In this document: in pieces, positions 16,354 to 26,256 of the stretch | Numbering within the stretch: position 1 is the first letter of the stretch | How the letters are laid out: every line of letters begins with the position of its first letter | Origin: Clostridium sp. CAG:710 | Lineage (GTDB): Bacteria; Bacillota_I; Bacilli_A; RF39; UBA660 | Assembly (NCBI GenBank): GCA_000432595.1 | Contig: HF996849.1 | Location: 1-43,380, forward strand | DNA: 43,380 nucleotides | Direction: 5' to 3' | The notes under the pieces: generated by a model | What the model saw: the letters and a program-made list of their open reading frames with translations, nothing else | Told to the model about the DNA's origin: nothing | The model's database searches: none | Made by a program: the position numbers and the translations under genes

Positions 16354-17392
16354 TAAGATTTCCTTCCTTTAATTTTGTATATTCTTTATATTCTTTATGC
16401 CAATTTTTATATTTCTTATCGCTTCTTCTATCTGGTATTTCTAGATTTTCATGTATATATTCAGCAATGTAATCACTAACTTTTATTGCGCCATAAAGAT
16501 TTAAATGATTTCCACCATCTTTTGAATCAGTCTCCCAGTCAAGTCCTATCTCATCAATATAATAGTTCATATCAAAGAATAAAACATCATTATCTTGTGC
16601 ATATTTTTCTACTGCATCATGTCTTTTATGATTCCAAGAATCTGCGGAAGGTGTTTCTAAGAATACCAATTTGACATTGTTTTTCTTACACAATTCTACA
16701 ATCATATCCAAGTATTTTCTATTCTTTCTTGGAATTTTTTCAACCTTTTTCTTTTTATTCATATAGTTAGTATTCTTAAGTGGTTTAATTTTAGTAGTAA
16801 TTACAAAACCTTTTGTTGGCATATATGCACTCTTAAATGCATATTTAAAATCATCTTTAGTTAAATCATTATATCTTGAATGAAATCTTATTATTGGGAA
16901 TATATAACTTATTTTTATTGGAATTGATGTGTGAATGTTTTTATCCATTAACATTTTTATTTTTGCCTTTGACATTCTCATGCTTGTTGTTGGTTTAGCA
17001 TTATCCCCATTTCGTGGCCTTTCCACTGTAAAGAATGAATCAGCACCTAAAAAGATGTATTTAGGTTTTTGTCTTTCTAGAATCATCTTTATATTGTAGT
17101 AGTCTGTCCATGTTCTAGATGATGGGTGTGAATAGTTATACCCAGCTATTCCATATTTTCCCCATAATTCCATTGGTGAAACTCCATCATACATATCACT
17201 ATTTCCTACAAACATTACATCAATTGTATTTCTTTTTTGATCATAAAAACCATCAACTATTTGTTTTTCATAATTATTATCTGAATTCATCCATTTTGGT
17301 ACAAATATTTTAGAAGTTATTACAATTCCAACTAAACATATTAGAAAGAAGCCAGCAAATTCAAAAAATCTTTTTATATATATCTTTATCAT
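16328..17392 (-). CDS. DltD-like SGNH acyltransferase partner protein
   Basis: This 354-aa protein has one N-terminal membrane helix (about 8-30) and an extracytoplasmic SGNH domain. The block I Ser is in FVGNSDMYDG (Ser65), an IFLGADSFF stretch follows, and the C-terminal catalytic pair is in DGGNHLNLYG (Asp292, His296). In Dlt-type systems the SGNH protein takes the acyl group handed across the membrane by the MBOAT partner and places it on the wall polymer. It follows the MBOAT gene by 17 bases with a strong GGAGGGGG site. It is distant from Bacillus DltD, so the name is by role and context. Confidence 0.8.
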   Translation of the reverse strand: MIKIYIKRFFEFAGFFLICLVGIVITSKIFVPKWMNSDNNYEKQIVDGFYDQKRNTIDVMFVGNSDMYDGVSPMELWGKYGIAGYNYSHPSSRTWTDYYNIKMILERQKPKYIFLGADSFFTVERPRNGDNAKPTTSMRMSKAKIKMLMDKNIHTSIPIKISYIFPIIRFHSRYNDLTKDDFKYAFKSAYMPTKGFVITTKIKPLKNTNYMNKKKKVEKIPRKNRKYLDMIVELCKKNNVKLVFLETPSADSWNHKRHDAVEKYAQDNDVLFFDMNYYIDEIGLDWETDSKDGGNHLNLYGAIKVSDYIAEYIHENLEIPDRRSDKKYKNWHKEYKEYTKLKEGNLNAMAENKK

Positions 17393-17409
17393 TTTACTTT
17401 CCCCCTCCT

Positions 17410-18948
17410 TTAAAATTGCGCATAGATAAAATCACTTGCATTATATCCAGGTCCATATATTCCAAATATTATAATTGCAAATACAATTATAAAATATATA
17501 AGATATCTTAATGCTAGATTACTATTATTTATTTTATCTATAACGTTATAACCTTTTTCTTCTAAAATTCCATATACAAATAATAATACTACTCCACCCA
17601 TGATAACTAGAAAGTCAATTTTAGTTAGTCCAAATGAAGTTACTCTAAGTGTTGAATGAGCAAATATTGAACCTAGTGTTACAAATGCATCTTTAACTGA
17701 TGTTGATCTAAATATTAACATACCAATAAATACAAAGATACAAGTTCTAATTATTTGAAATAGTTTAAATCCTTTTGAATCTGTATTTATTTTTAATAAT
17801 TCTACTAATTTATCGGTAAGTGGTTTGAATAAAAGTGCAACCATCATTATTATGTAATAATATAATCCATAGAATATATATTTAAGACTTGCTCCATGCC
17901 AAAATCCATTTAAAAACCAAACAAAGAATAGTGAAAATGCTATTGGCACAAATTTAGCTAAATTCTTACTTAAATTTTTTCTAGCAAATTTAGTAACATT
18001 CATTGATGCTTTTGATAATGATACTGGGTAGAATACATAATCTTTTAACCAAGCACCAAGTGTTTTATGCCATCTTCTCCAAAATTCTTGAATACTCTTT
18101 GAAAAGAATGGCCTTTCAAAGTTAACTGGCAATTTAATACCCATTGTTTCTGATAATCCACTTACTATATCAATACATCCGGAGAATTCTGCATATAATT
18201 GAATAGTATATAATACTACACCTACTAATATTGGTAGTCCTGTTATGCCTGGTTTAAATACGCTACTAACATATATACCACATCTATCTGCGATAACCAT
18301 TTTTTTAAAAAATCCCCAAAGTACTTTTCCTCCACCATTTATTAGATTTTCATACTTTAGTTTATTTCCATTATATAATTGAGGTGCTAATTCATCAAAC
18401 CTAGATATAGGCCCTTCTGTAATAATAGGAAAATATATTAAGAATAAACTAACTTCAAATATATTTTTACTTGGTTTATATTTTCCACGATAAATATCTG
18501 CAATATAACTAATTGCTTGTAATGTATAATATGATATTCCTAAAGGTAATAAAAATTTAACTAATGGAATATTGCTTTTTACTATACTATTTACGGTTGT
18601 AATAAAGAAATTACTATATTTAAGAACTAGTAATATACCAACATTAAATAGTATTCCTAGTGTTAAAATAAGTTTCTTTCTCTTTTTTACTTTAATTTTT
18701 AACTCTTTTTTCTTTTCTTTATCTTCACATGAAGCTAGCAAATCATCTTGTTTGCCTATTAAAATTCCAGATAAGTAAATTGATAATGTACTTAATAATA
18801 TAAATACAATTAAATATTTACTTGATAAAAAATAAAATATATAACTTGATACTAATAAAACAATCCATCTTTTTTTTAAAGGCACTATGTAATACAAAAA
18901 TACTACTAGTGCCGCAAAAACTACAAACTTTATTGAATTAATTAACAT
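17410..18948 (-). CDS. MBOAT-family O-acyltransferase (DltB/AlgI-like)
   Basis: This 512-aa protein has about eleven membrane helices. The MBOAT signature is clear: FFSKSIQEFWRRWHKTLGAW (His294) and FFVWFLNGFWHGASLKYI, whose His351 is the expected active-site residue. It is longer than typical DltB (about 400 aa) and nearer AlgI in size and in its PLVKFLLPLGISYYTLQAI N-terminal pattern. It would take the thioester-bound group from the carrier protein at 18950-19180 and pass it outside. It starts 1 base after the carrier-protein stop, so expression is coupled. Confidence 0.88.
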   Translation of the reverse strand: MLINSIKFVVFAALVVFLYYIVPLKKRWIVLLVSSYIFYFLSSKYLIVFILLSTLSIYLSGILIGKQDDLLASCEDKEKKKELKIKVKKRKKLILTLGILFNVGILLVLKYSNFFITTVNSIVKSNIPLVKFLLPLGISYYTLQAISYIADIYRGKYKPSKNIFEVSLFLIYFPIITEGPISRFDELAPQLYNGNKLKYENLINGGGKVLWGFFKKMVIADRCGIYVSSVFKPGITGLPILVGVVLYTIQLYAEFSGCIDIVSGLSETMGIKLPVNFERPFFSKSIQEFWRRWHKTLGAWLKDYVFYPVSLSKASMNVTKFARKNLSKNLAKFVPIAFSLFFVWFLNGFWHGASLKYIFYGLYYYIIMMVALLFKPLTDKLVELLKINTDSKGFKLFQIIRTCIFVFIGMLIFRSTSVKDAFVTLGSIFAHSTLRVTSFGLTKIDFLVIMGGVVLLFVYGILEEKGYNVIDKINNSNLALRYLIYFIIVFAIIIFGIYGPGYNASDFIYAQF

Positions 18949-18949
18949 A

Positions 18950-19180
18950 TTAATTATTTTCTTTTACTTTTTCAATTGTTTTATATAAAGCATCAATATT
19001 TTCAAAATTTTCTGGAATAATTTCACTTACTGGGAATTCTATATCAAAAGCATCATTTATTTCTGATACTAATGTAACTATATCAAATGAATCTAATATT
19101 CCATCTGTTATTAATTCCTTTTCATTATTAAAATCTACTCCTGGTTTTACTTCTTCTAAAATACTTAATAATTCTTTCAT
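18950..19180 (-). CDS. dltC: Acyl/aminoacyl carrier protein (DltC-like)
   Basis: This 76-aa protein is a four-helix carrier. The phosphopantetheine site is in GILDSFDIVTL (Ser31). The acidic surface and the FDIEFPVSEI stretch match DltC-type carriers. Sitting between the adenylating enzyme and the MBOAT gene, it carries the activated group to the membrane. The Ser would be loaded by the transferase at the operon's end. The symbol is by position and similarity; the carried group is uncertain. Confidence 0.8.
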   Translation of the reverse strand: MKELLSILEEVKPGVDFNNEKELITDGILDSFDIVTLVSEINDAFDIEFPVSEIIPENFENIDALYKTIEKVKENN

Positions 19181-19186
19181 ACCTCT

Positions 19187-20698
19187 TTACTTACTTAAAT
19201 ACTTATTTTTAAGTTCCTTTCTATCTATTTTACCATTTGCATTATATGGCATTCTATCTAATTTAATGTAAACATTTGGAACCATATATGTTGGCAATTT
19301 TTCTCTTATTAAAGATATTAATTTATCTTCTTCTAAGGAATTTGTTTGATAGTATAAAATGATTTTATCCTCTTTTTCATCATAAATACTACAACATAGT
19401 ATTATACCATCAATTGCAGAAATTTTCGACTCAATTTCTCCAAGTTCTATTCTATATCCCATGTGTTTAATTTGATAATCTTTTCTAGATAAATAAATTA
19501 TTTCGCCTAATTCATTTTTCTTTACTATATCACCTGTTTTATATACAAGTTCATTATAATCTGGATTAACTGGGTTTTGAACAAATACTTGGTTCGTTTT
19601 TTCTTTATTTTTATAATAGCCACTGGCAAGGAAGCTTCCTCTTACTAGTAGTTCACCAGCTTCACCATCTTGTGCTAATGTGTTATCTTCTTTTACAATT
19701 AATACATCACAATTGTCACATGGCTTTCCTATTGGTACTGATTCGTCATTACTTAATCTTCTGTTTACAATATAATAGGTGCAAATATCAACTGTTTCAG
19801 TTGGCCCATAAAGATTAGCATACATTGCATCAACTTTATTCATCCACATATTAAGTTGTTTAGTAGGCATTACTTCGCCTGCAAATAATACTTTCTTTAA
19901 ATTTTTTAGATTATCTGTTGTTAACGCCCCTAGATTTGCTAGTATACAAAGTGCTGATGGAACCCAATAAATTGTATTTACTTTTTTTTCTTCAAGAAAC
20001 TCTATTAGTTTAACTGGAAAAGAAAAATACATTTTTGGAATTATATAGAATGTAGCTCCTGTTAATATAGTAGAAAACACATCACTTACTGACATACTGA
20101 AATAAAATGGAGTTTGACTTCCAAAAGTGGTTTCACTTGTAATATCAAAAGCTTTTATAAACCAATTTACGTAACTTATGACTGCCCTATGAGATAATAC
20201 AGTCCCTTTTGGTACTCCAGTAGAACCGGATGTGAATAAAATATACATTGTATCTGTATCAATAATTCTTTCATGTACATTATCAAGTAATTCTTGGTTA
20301 ACATTAGTTGCTTTAGCTTCGTTAATATTGATTATTGTAACATTTGGAAATTCTTCAACAATTTTCGACATATTTTTGTCATCAGTTATTATATACTTAC
20401 AATCAAGAGTAGTAATTATTTGATTTATCCTATCCATTGGAGATTTTGTATCTAGTACTGTATAAAAACCTCCACTATATATTGTACCAATCATAGACAA
20501 AGCAAGGTTTATGCTTTTGTCAATATAAATAGCAATTGGTTGTTTAAATGTTTCTAAGCCTGCTAGATAAGTACCTATGGATTTACTTTTATTAGTAAAT
20601 TCATCATAATTTATTTCCTCTTTATCAGTAGCAAATGCTACCTTATTAGGATATTTTACTGCTGTTTCATTTAAATAATCAGTTATTATCTTTTTCAT
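19187..20698 (-). CDS. DltA-like adenylating ligase with altered substrate pocket
   Basis: This 503-aa ANL-family enzyme has ILFTSGSTGVPKG (ATP loop, 156-165), LYGPTETVD, YKTGDIV, KHMGYRIELGEIE and the C-terminal catalytic Lys in NANGKID. Its length matches DltA. Compared with Bacillus DltA as I remember it, FSFDLSVMD reads FYFSMSVSD (Asp to Ser201) and FCGEV reads FAGEV (Cys to Ala273). The Asp binds the substrate's amino group throughout amino-acid adenylating domains, and the Cys was tied to D-alanine selection. The enzyme therefore loads the DltC-like carrier, perhaps not with D-alanine. It heads the operon, behind a TTGCTT/TAAAAT promoter. Confidence 0.85.
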   Translation of the reverse strand: MKKIITDYLNETAVKYPNKVAFATDKEEINYDEFTNKSKSIGTYLAGLETFKQPIAIYIDKSINLALSMIGTIYSGGFYTVLDTKSPMDRINQIITTLDCKYIITDDKNMSKIVEEFPNVTIININEAKATNVNQELLDNVHERIIDTDTMYILFTSGSTGVPKGTVLSHRAVISYVNWFIKAFDITSETTFGSQTPFYFSMSVSDVFSTILTGATFYIIPKMYFSFPVKLIEFLEEKKVNTIYWVPSALCILANLGALTTDNLKNLKKVLFAGEVMPTKQLNMWMNKVDAMYANLYGPTETVDICTYYIVNRRLSNDESVPIGKPCDNCDVLIVKEDNTLAQDGEAGELLVRGSFLASGYYKNKEKTNQVFVQNPVNPDYNELVYKTGDIVKKNELGEIIYLSRKDYQIKHMGYRIELGEIESKISAIDGIILCCSIYDEKEDKIILYYQTNSLEEDKLISLIREKLPTYMVPNVYIKLDRMPYNANGKIDRKELKNKYLSK

Positions 20699-20714
20699 TT
20701 ACGTCACCACTATA

Positions 20715-20743
20715 ATTTTAGCATTACTGTATTACTAAAGCAA
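20715..20743 (-). promoter_or_regulatory. Promoter of the Dlt-like operon
   Basis: Minus strand: TTGCTT (20738-20743), 17-base spacer, TAAAAT (20715-20720), about 17 bases before the ligase ATG. Confidence 0.65.
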
Positions 20744-20765
20744 GAAAATTACATTTTTAGTGCAA

Positions 20766-20800
20766 AATAAAAAAAGCAGTTAACATGTTTTATGTTAACT
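20766..20800 (-). terminator. Terminator upstream of the Dlt-like operon
   Basis: Minus strand: AGTTAACAT / ATGTTAACT, a perfect 9-pair stem with a 5-base loop, then GCTTTTTTT. It ends any transcript from the degraded gene region. Confidence 0.85.
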
Positions 20801-20809
20801 ACTAATTTT

Positions 20810-21547
20810 ACATTAACAGCCGCCATCTACATTTCTTATTGTAAGATTATTATCCTCATCTCATACACAAACATATTTTTTACCGCTATTAGTATATTTT
20901 CTTTTAATCATAAAATTGCTCATTGTTTTTGAATTATAGTACATCCACCATAAGAAATAGTCCAATCAAATGATTCTATTTTTCCATTATCAGAACCTTT
21001 CACATATACATATCCATTTTTTTGACATGCTTTTTTAACGGTTGGACGCACAGAAGTATTACGGTAAGTATAATTGCTAGTTCTTTTAAGATCTACTTGT
21101 TTCTCACATCTGTTGTCTGTGTACAATTGCATTGTTTGAATAATATCCAACTAGCTTCCAAGAACTTGCTGTTTTATATACTCTATTATTTGAACCTTGA
21201 TTTCATCTTACTAGAATTCTGAAGGTTTCATTTTGATATGCTTACTTTGTGAAACATATTTTTTGAGATTTTACTCCGTCATTGTCATGATATTTACTAA
21301 GGCTTTAAATTTTTCTGTTTCCAAAAGAACTTGAGCCTGCTTGTTTGTAATATACATATACTCCCCAATATTTGGCATTGGTTGATGCATATACTGTATA
21401 ACAAGTATTAGAATTTTTTACTACTGCGAATTTATTTGCTTCAGCTTTTTTTCCAGATCCTTCTACTGGTTTAAGTGTCTTAACTAAAGCAAATGTTACC
21501 CCACCCCCTAGTATTTTTTCAAGACTTAATGGCATCAGCAACAACAT
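20810..21547 (-). pseudogene. Degraded gene for a Cys-containing, probably secreted or surface protein
   Basis: Several short minus-strand frames read as related protein but are separated by stops and shifts. They are 21547-21305 (KFAVVKNSNTCYTVYAS, YWGVYVYYKQ), then KYHDNDGVKSQKICFTK (stop), NETFRILVR (TGA) NQGSNNRVYKTASSWK, then 21150-20920 (YRNTSVRPTVKKACQKNGYVYVKGS, ISYGGCTI), and a last piece KYTNSGKKYVCV (TGA) DEDNNLTIRNVDGGC. The repeated short Cys- and Tyr-rich beta-like units suggest one long secreted protein, now broken. I recognise no family. Two of the stops are TGA where Trp would fit; an in-frame TAA shows decay rather than recoding. Confidence 0.45.
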
Positions 21548-21566
21548 ATTTACATAATTTTACATA

Positions 21567-21595
21567 TTAAAAAGCCCATTCATTAGAATAGGCTT
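21567..21595 (-). terminator. Terminator of the polC operon
   Basis: Minus strand: AAGCC-T-ATTC / GAAT-G-GGCTT (the T and G pair as a wobble) with a 4-base loop, then TTTTTAAT. It overlaps the last codons of polC. Confidence 0.75.
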
Positions 21596-24500
21596 AATTG
21601 ACTTGATTCATCCATACCATCAAGTATTTTCATTGATTTCATTTTATCTATTAATGTTGCAGATATTTTACATCTATTTTGTAAATCTTCAATACTTAAG
21701 AAATTTTGTTTTTGTCGTTCATTTACAATATTATTAGCAACTGTATCACCTAGTCCATCAATTGATGCAAATGGTGGATATATTGAGGTTTCATCTTTTA
21801 CATTCCAAACAGTTGCATTGCTTTTATCTAGCTCAATTGGTACAAATTTTATTCCTCTAGCAGTTGCTTCTAAGCATACTTTTAAACTTTCTAGAATACC
21901 CTGTTCTTTATTAGTAGCTTCATACCCCTTAAGTTGTATATCTTCTATTTTTGATTTTATTGCATCATAACCTTTAATCATAGTTTCTACATCAACATCA
22001 GTTGCTTTTGATGTTAACCACGATGCATAAAAATATACTGGCATATGAACTTTATACCACGCTATTCTAAATGCACTTATAACATATGCTGCTGCATGGG
22101 CTTTTGGAAACATATATTTAATCTTTTGACATGAATCTATAAACCATGGTTCAATGCCTGCTTCTTCCATAGTTTTTCTATGTGTTTGCCATGTTTCTGG
22201 GTCTTTACTTGCTCTACCCTTTCTTACAAACTCCATTATCTTGAATGCTTTAATTGGTGCAACTCCATGATACATTAAGTAAACCATAATATCATCACGA
22301 CATCCAATTACTTCTTTAAATGGAACAATATTATTTTTAATAAGTTCTTGCGCATTACCTAGCCAAACATCAGTACCATGTGAAAGTCCTGATATTTTAA
22401 TAAGTTCTGCGAATGTTGTTGGTTTAGTTTCAGATACCATTGAAATAGTAAATGGAGTACCAAATTCTGGTATGCCTAGTGTTCCTGTTGGACACATGAT
22501 TTGTTCATTTGTAACTCCAAGTGCTTTTGTAGAGGTAAATATACTCATTGTATCTTTATCATCCATTGGTACTTTCAATATATCTGTCTTAGTTAAATCT
22601 TGAATCATACGTAATTGTGTTGGATCTGAATGACCTAATATATCAAGTTTTAATAAATCCTCTTCGATTGAGTGGTAATCAAAGTGAGTTGTTCTCCAAG
22701 GACTTGTAGGATCATCCGCAGGGAATTGGAATGGTGTAAAATCTGATACATCCATATAATCTGGGACAACAACTATTCCACCAGGGTGTTGACCTGTTGT
22801 TCTTTTAACGCCTGTACATCCAGCTGCTAGTCTTTCTACTTCTGCTGTACGCATCATTACATTTTTATCTTCACAATAACCTTTTACATAACCAAATGCA
22901 GTTTTATCTGCGACTGTTCCTATGGTACCTGCACGATATACATTATCAACACCAAATAATACTTTTGTATATTCATGAGCTGATGCTTGATTTAAATCTG
23001 AGAAGTTTAAATCTATATCTGGTACTTTATCTGCATTAAAGCCTAAGAAAGTGGCAAATGGCATATCTTGTCCATCTTTATACATAAGGCTTCCACACTT
23101 AGGGCATTTTTTATCTGGTAAATCAAATCCACTAGAATATTCACTACCAAGTGGATTTCCATTATCATCATTAAATATACTAGTTTGACAGTTTAGACAT
23201 CTATAATGTGCTGGCAATGGATTAACTTCTGTAATACCCATCATTGTAGCTACGAAGCTTGAACCAACCGAACCACGAGAACCAACTAAATATCCATCAT
23301 CATTAGAGTGTTTAACAAGTCTTTGGGCAATTAGATATATTGGATCGAATCCTCCACCTATGATTCCTCCTAATTCTTTTTTTACTTTTTTATTTAAGGA
23401 ATCATCATTTAATTCTCCATCCTCTTCGGTCCATTTACTTTTTAAATACTCTCTTAATATTTTTTTAACATTATCAAATCCAGCTATTATGGCATCATGC
23501 ACCATACCAAATACTTTTTTATCAAACTCTTCTTTACTAATATCTTTATCTTCTTCAGATACTTTATCACTAAAACACTTATATACAATGTCTCCATATA
23601 ATTCTTTTGCGATACGTTCTTCTATATTATATGGAAGTGGATTACCATACCAAGATGCGGCTTTTGAATAAACTAAATCCGCAACTACTCTAGGGCAATC
23701 TAAGTAAGAAGCGCCATCATCACTTTTAACTCTTGGTGAAAACGGTATACCTTTAGTATCTATAATTACCTCTATTTCATCTACCATATCTAATACTTTA
23801 TTTGTGTTAGTAACTACTATTTCATAGGCTAAGTCTTTTCCTAAGAATTCAAAATCTTTTAACATTTCGTTAGTAGTTCTAAAATGTTGAGATGGAATAG
23901 ATGTAATATCACGTTTAGCTAATGGGTGTCTTCCTCCACCCGGAACTTTTTGATTAACTATTATTTCTCTAAATATTTTATCTTCTCTATAGAAATGATG
24001 TACATCACCAGTCGCAACTATAATCTTACCTGCGTCTTTTGTTGCTCTTACTATCTTACTTATATGGGCTTGTACTTCATATTCATTTTTAAAATCGCTT
24101 GTTTGAATTAAATGTCCATATACTTCAGGAGGTTGTACCTCAACATAATCATAAAAATTAATTACATTTGTTAGTTCTTCTCCCTCTTTACTTCTTGATT
24201 GTATGAACACTTCAGATTCATAACAACCACTACCAATAAGGAGTCCTTCTCTTAATTCTTCTAGTTTACTTCTTAATATTCTAGGTGTTTTATAAAGGTA
24301 TACTGTATTTGCAAGTGAAATTATTTTAAATAAATTTTTAAGTCCTGTTTTATTCATTGCGATTGCATTAAAATGATATGTTCTACCAAATTTATGTATT
24401 TCATCTTTTGGTATTAGTCTTTCTAAATCTCTAATAGTATCATAGTTTTGTGCTATTAACTTTTGTAACATTTTAGCAAACACATAAGCTGTTCCTTCTG

Positions 24501-26247
24501 CATCATAATCCGCTCTGTGGTGTGCATCCTCTTCCCAAGGTACATTATATCTTTTTACCAAAGCTGATAGACTATGTCTTGCATATGCTTGATCTAGAAT
24601 GTGTGAAAGTTCTAAGGTATCTAATACTGTATAATTAAATTCACCTAAGTTGTATTTTTTCATTGCCATTGAAACGAAAGAAATATCAAATTTAGCATTA
24701 TGTGCAACAAGTGGACAAGCTCCTACCCAAGATAAGAATCTTTTTGTTACTTCTTCTTCGGTATCAGAATCTTTAACCATATCATCTGTAATACAAGTAA
24801 GTTCTGATATATGGTCTGGGATATGATATCCAGGATTAATTAATTCATCAAATCTATCTATTATTTCTCCATCTTTTAATTTAACCGCACCAATTTCAAT
24901 CATCTGATCTCCACCAGCTGCATTAAATCCCGTTGTTTCTGTATCGAATACTACATAAGTTGTTCCTTCAAGTGGCAAATCATTTGGTCTTACTACAACA
25001 TATACTGTATCATCAACAAGTGTTAATTCTGTTCCATATAATCCTTTGAAATGATCTTTTACATTTTCAATTTTTTTATTATGTGCACGTATTAATTGAT
25101 ATGAAATAGGAAAAGCCTGGCATCCATTATGGTCAGTTATTGCGACTCCTCTATAACCAGCTTCAATCGCATTACTTACAAGTTCACAAGTATGTTTACC
25201 AAGGTCTAATTTTGTAACTCCATCCATTTGACTCATCATAGTATGTGCATGAAGTTCAACTCTTTTTACAGGTGCATCATCTACAATTTTTTTTGTTCTC
25301 TTTGGTGGTATTTTATTGATGTCTCTTATATTTAATACTATTTCATTACCTGCATATTTATCTAGTTTTGTACTACCTCTTATTTTTAACCAAGCGCCTA
25401 CTTTACAATTTTTCTTTAATGATGCAAACTCTTCTTCATCACGTGAGAATATCTTACAATAAATACTATCAGAGTAATCTGTTAATTTTATAGTAAGTAT
25501 TTTAAATGCTTTGCTGGATGGTTCAAACTCTTCTGTTCCAAATACCTCTCCCTCTATTGTTACTGATTCTTCTTCTCCCACTATTGTTTTAATAGAGACT
25601 GCATCATCTTTTATAACTCTACCTTTAATAGTGTCCTCATTAACTTCTTTTTTTTCGTATTTTGGCTTTCCAAAATTAGTAAAATTGGTTTTTGTTGGTG
25701 CTTTTTCCTCTTGCTTTATTACTTTAGTAGTTGGTATTTTTATTTCTAAATCATTATTAATTGTATTTTTAATATTTTCTCTTTCTTCTAGTGATAAAAC
25801 AACATCTATATCTATATCAAATCCTCTTTTTTCTAAGTATTCTGTTATCCTAGGAATATATTTTTCTATTGTTGCTTTTTCAAATTCATGTGCTGCCTTA
25901 ATTAAATATTTTTCTTTTTCAAATGCTAGACTATCTTCAAATATCTCAAGTAATGATTTTTCTTTTTTTAATAGTCCAATAATATTTTTATATTCATTTA
26001 ATAGTTTATCATTATCTATTTCATCTACTATTATATATAAATATATTTCTTCAATATTAAAAAAATCTTTAAAAGATTTTTCTAGTTCATTATATGCTTC
26101 TGTAGTTAGGTTAGTTTTATTATGGATAACAATATCTAACTTACTACCGTTTGCATTTACTCTATCAACCTTAGCATCTATAAATTCTACAAAATAATCA
26201 TTTTTATAGTTAATTTTCTTTAAAATGCTTTCTAACTTTGTATCCAT
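21583..26247 (-). CDS. polC: DNA polymerase III alpha subunit, Gram-positive PolC type
   Basis: This 1554-aa protein is the main replicative polymerase, somewhat longer than Bacillus PolC (about 1440). Order: N-terminal domain (1-220), OB fold (about 225-315), PHP domain beginning RVELHAHTMMSQMDG (about 330), and a DEDD 3'-5' exonuclease inserted in it (FDTETTG with Asp435 and Glu437, AHNAKFD, HHRADYDAEGT). The rest of PHP follows, then a four-Cys zinc module (CLNCQ...CPKCG), the polymerase site PDIDLNFS and YVKGYCED...GQHPGGIVV, and a C-terminal DNA-binding region. The exonuclease residues are intact. The gene is last in a six-gene operon, 9 bases after its neighbour, with a GGGAGG site. Confidence 0.97.
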   Translation of the reverse strand: MDTKLESILKKINYKNDYFVEFIDAKVDRVNANGSKLDIVIHNKTNLTTEAYNELEKSFKDFFNIEEIYLYIIVDEIDNDKLLNEYKNIIGLLKKEKSLLEIFEDSLAFEKEKYLIKAAHEFEKATIEKYIPRITEYLEKRGFDIDIDVVLSLEERENIKNTINNDLEIKIPTTKVIKQEEKAPTKTNFTNFGKPKYEKKEVNEDTIKGRVIKDDAVSIKTIVGEEESVTIEGEVFGTEEFEPSSKAFKILTIKLTDYSDSIYCKIFSRDEEEFASLKKNCKVGAWLKIRGSTKLDKYAGNEIVLNIRDINKIPPKRTKKIVDDAPVKRVELHAHTMMSQMDGVTKLDLGKHTCELVSNAIEAGYRGVAITDHNGCQAFPISYQLIRAHNKKIENVKDHFKGLYGTELTLVDDTVYVVVRPNDLPLEGTTYVVFDTETTGFNAAGGDQMIEIGAVKLKDGEIIDRFDELINPGYHIPDHISELTCITDDMVKDSDTEEEVTKRFLSWVGACPLVAHNAKFDISFVSMAMKKYNLGEFNYTVLDTLELSHILDQAYARHSLSALVKRYNVPWEEDAHHRADYDAEGTAYVFAKMLQKLIAQNYDTIRDLERLIPKDEIHKFGRTYHFNAIAMNKTGLKNLFKIISLANTVYLYKTPRILRSKLEELREGLLIGSGCYESEVFIQSRSKEGEELTNVINFYDYVEVQPPEVYGHLIQTSDFKNEYEVQAHISKIVRATKDAGKIIVATGDVHHFYREDKIFREIIVNQKVPGGGRHPLAKRDITSIPSQHFRTTNEMLKDFEFLGKDLAYEIVVTNTNKVLDMVDEIEVIIDTKGIPFSPRVKSDDGASYLDCPRVVADLVYSKAASWYGNPLPYNIEERIAKELYGDIVYKCFSDKVSEEDKDISKEEFDKKVFGMVHDAIIAGFDNVKKILREYLKSKWTEEDGELNDDSLNKKVKKELGGIIGGGFDPIYLIAQRLVKHSNDDGYLVGSRGSVGSSFVATMMGITEVNPLPAHYRCLNCQTSIFNDDNGNPLGSEYSSGFDLPDKKCPKCGSLMYKDGQDMPFATFLGFNADKVPDIDLNFSDLNQASAHEYTKVLFGVDNVYRAGTIGTVADKTAFGYVKGYCEDKNVMMRTAEVERLAAGCTGVKRTTGQHPGGIVVVPDYMDVSDFTPFQFPADDPTSPWRTTHFDYHSIEEDLLKLDILGHSDPTQLRMIQDLTKTDILKVPMDDKDTMSIFTSTKALGVTNEQIMCPTGTLGIPEFGTPFTISMVSETKPTTFAELIKISGLSHGTDVWLGNAQELIKNNIVPFKEVIGCRDDIMVYLMYHGVAPIKAFKIMEFVRKGRASKDPETWQTHRKTMEEAGIEPWFIDSCQKIKYMFPKAHAAAYVISAFRIAWYKVHMPVYFYASWLTSKATDVDVETMIKGYDAIKSKIEDIQLKGYEATNKEQGILESLKVCLEATARGIKFVPIELDKSNATVWNVKDETSIYPPFASIDGLGDTVANNIVNERQKQNFLSIEDLQNRCKISATLIDKMKSMKILDGMDESSQLSLF

Positions 26248-26256
26248 AAAACCTCC

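Noticed and set aside
20860..21220. Use of TGA as a Trp codon (mycoplasma-type code)
   Set aside because: Clear Trp positions in PolC, PolA and others are TGG, TGA serves as the stop of the yqeG, DUF6512 and 9530 sigma genes, and the same region also has TAA breaks.
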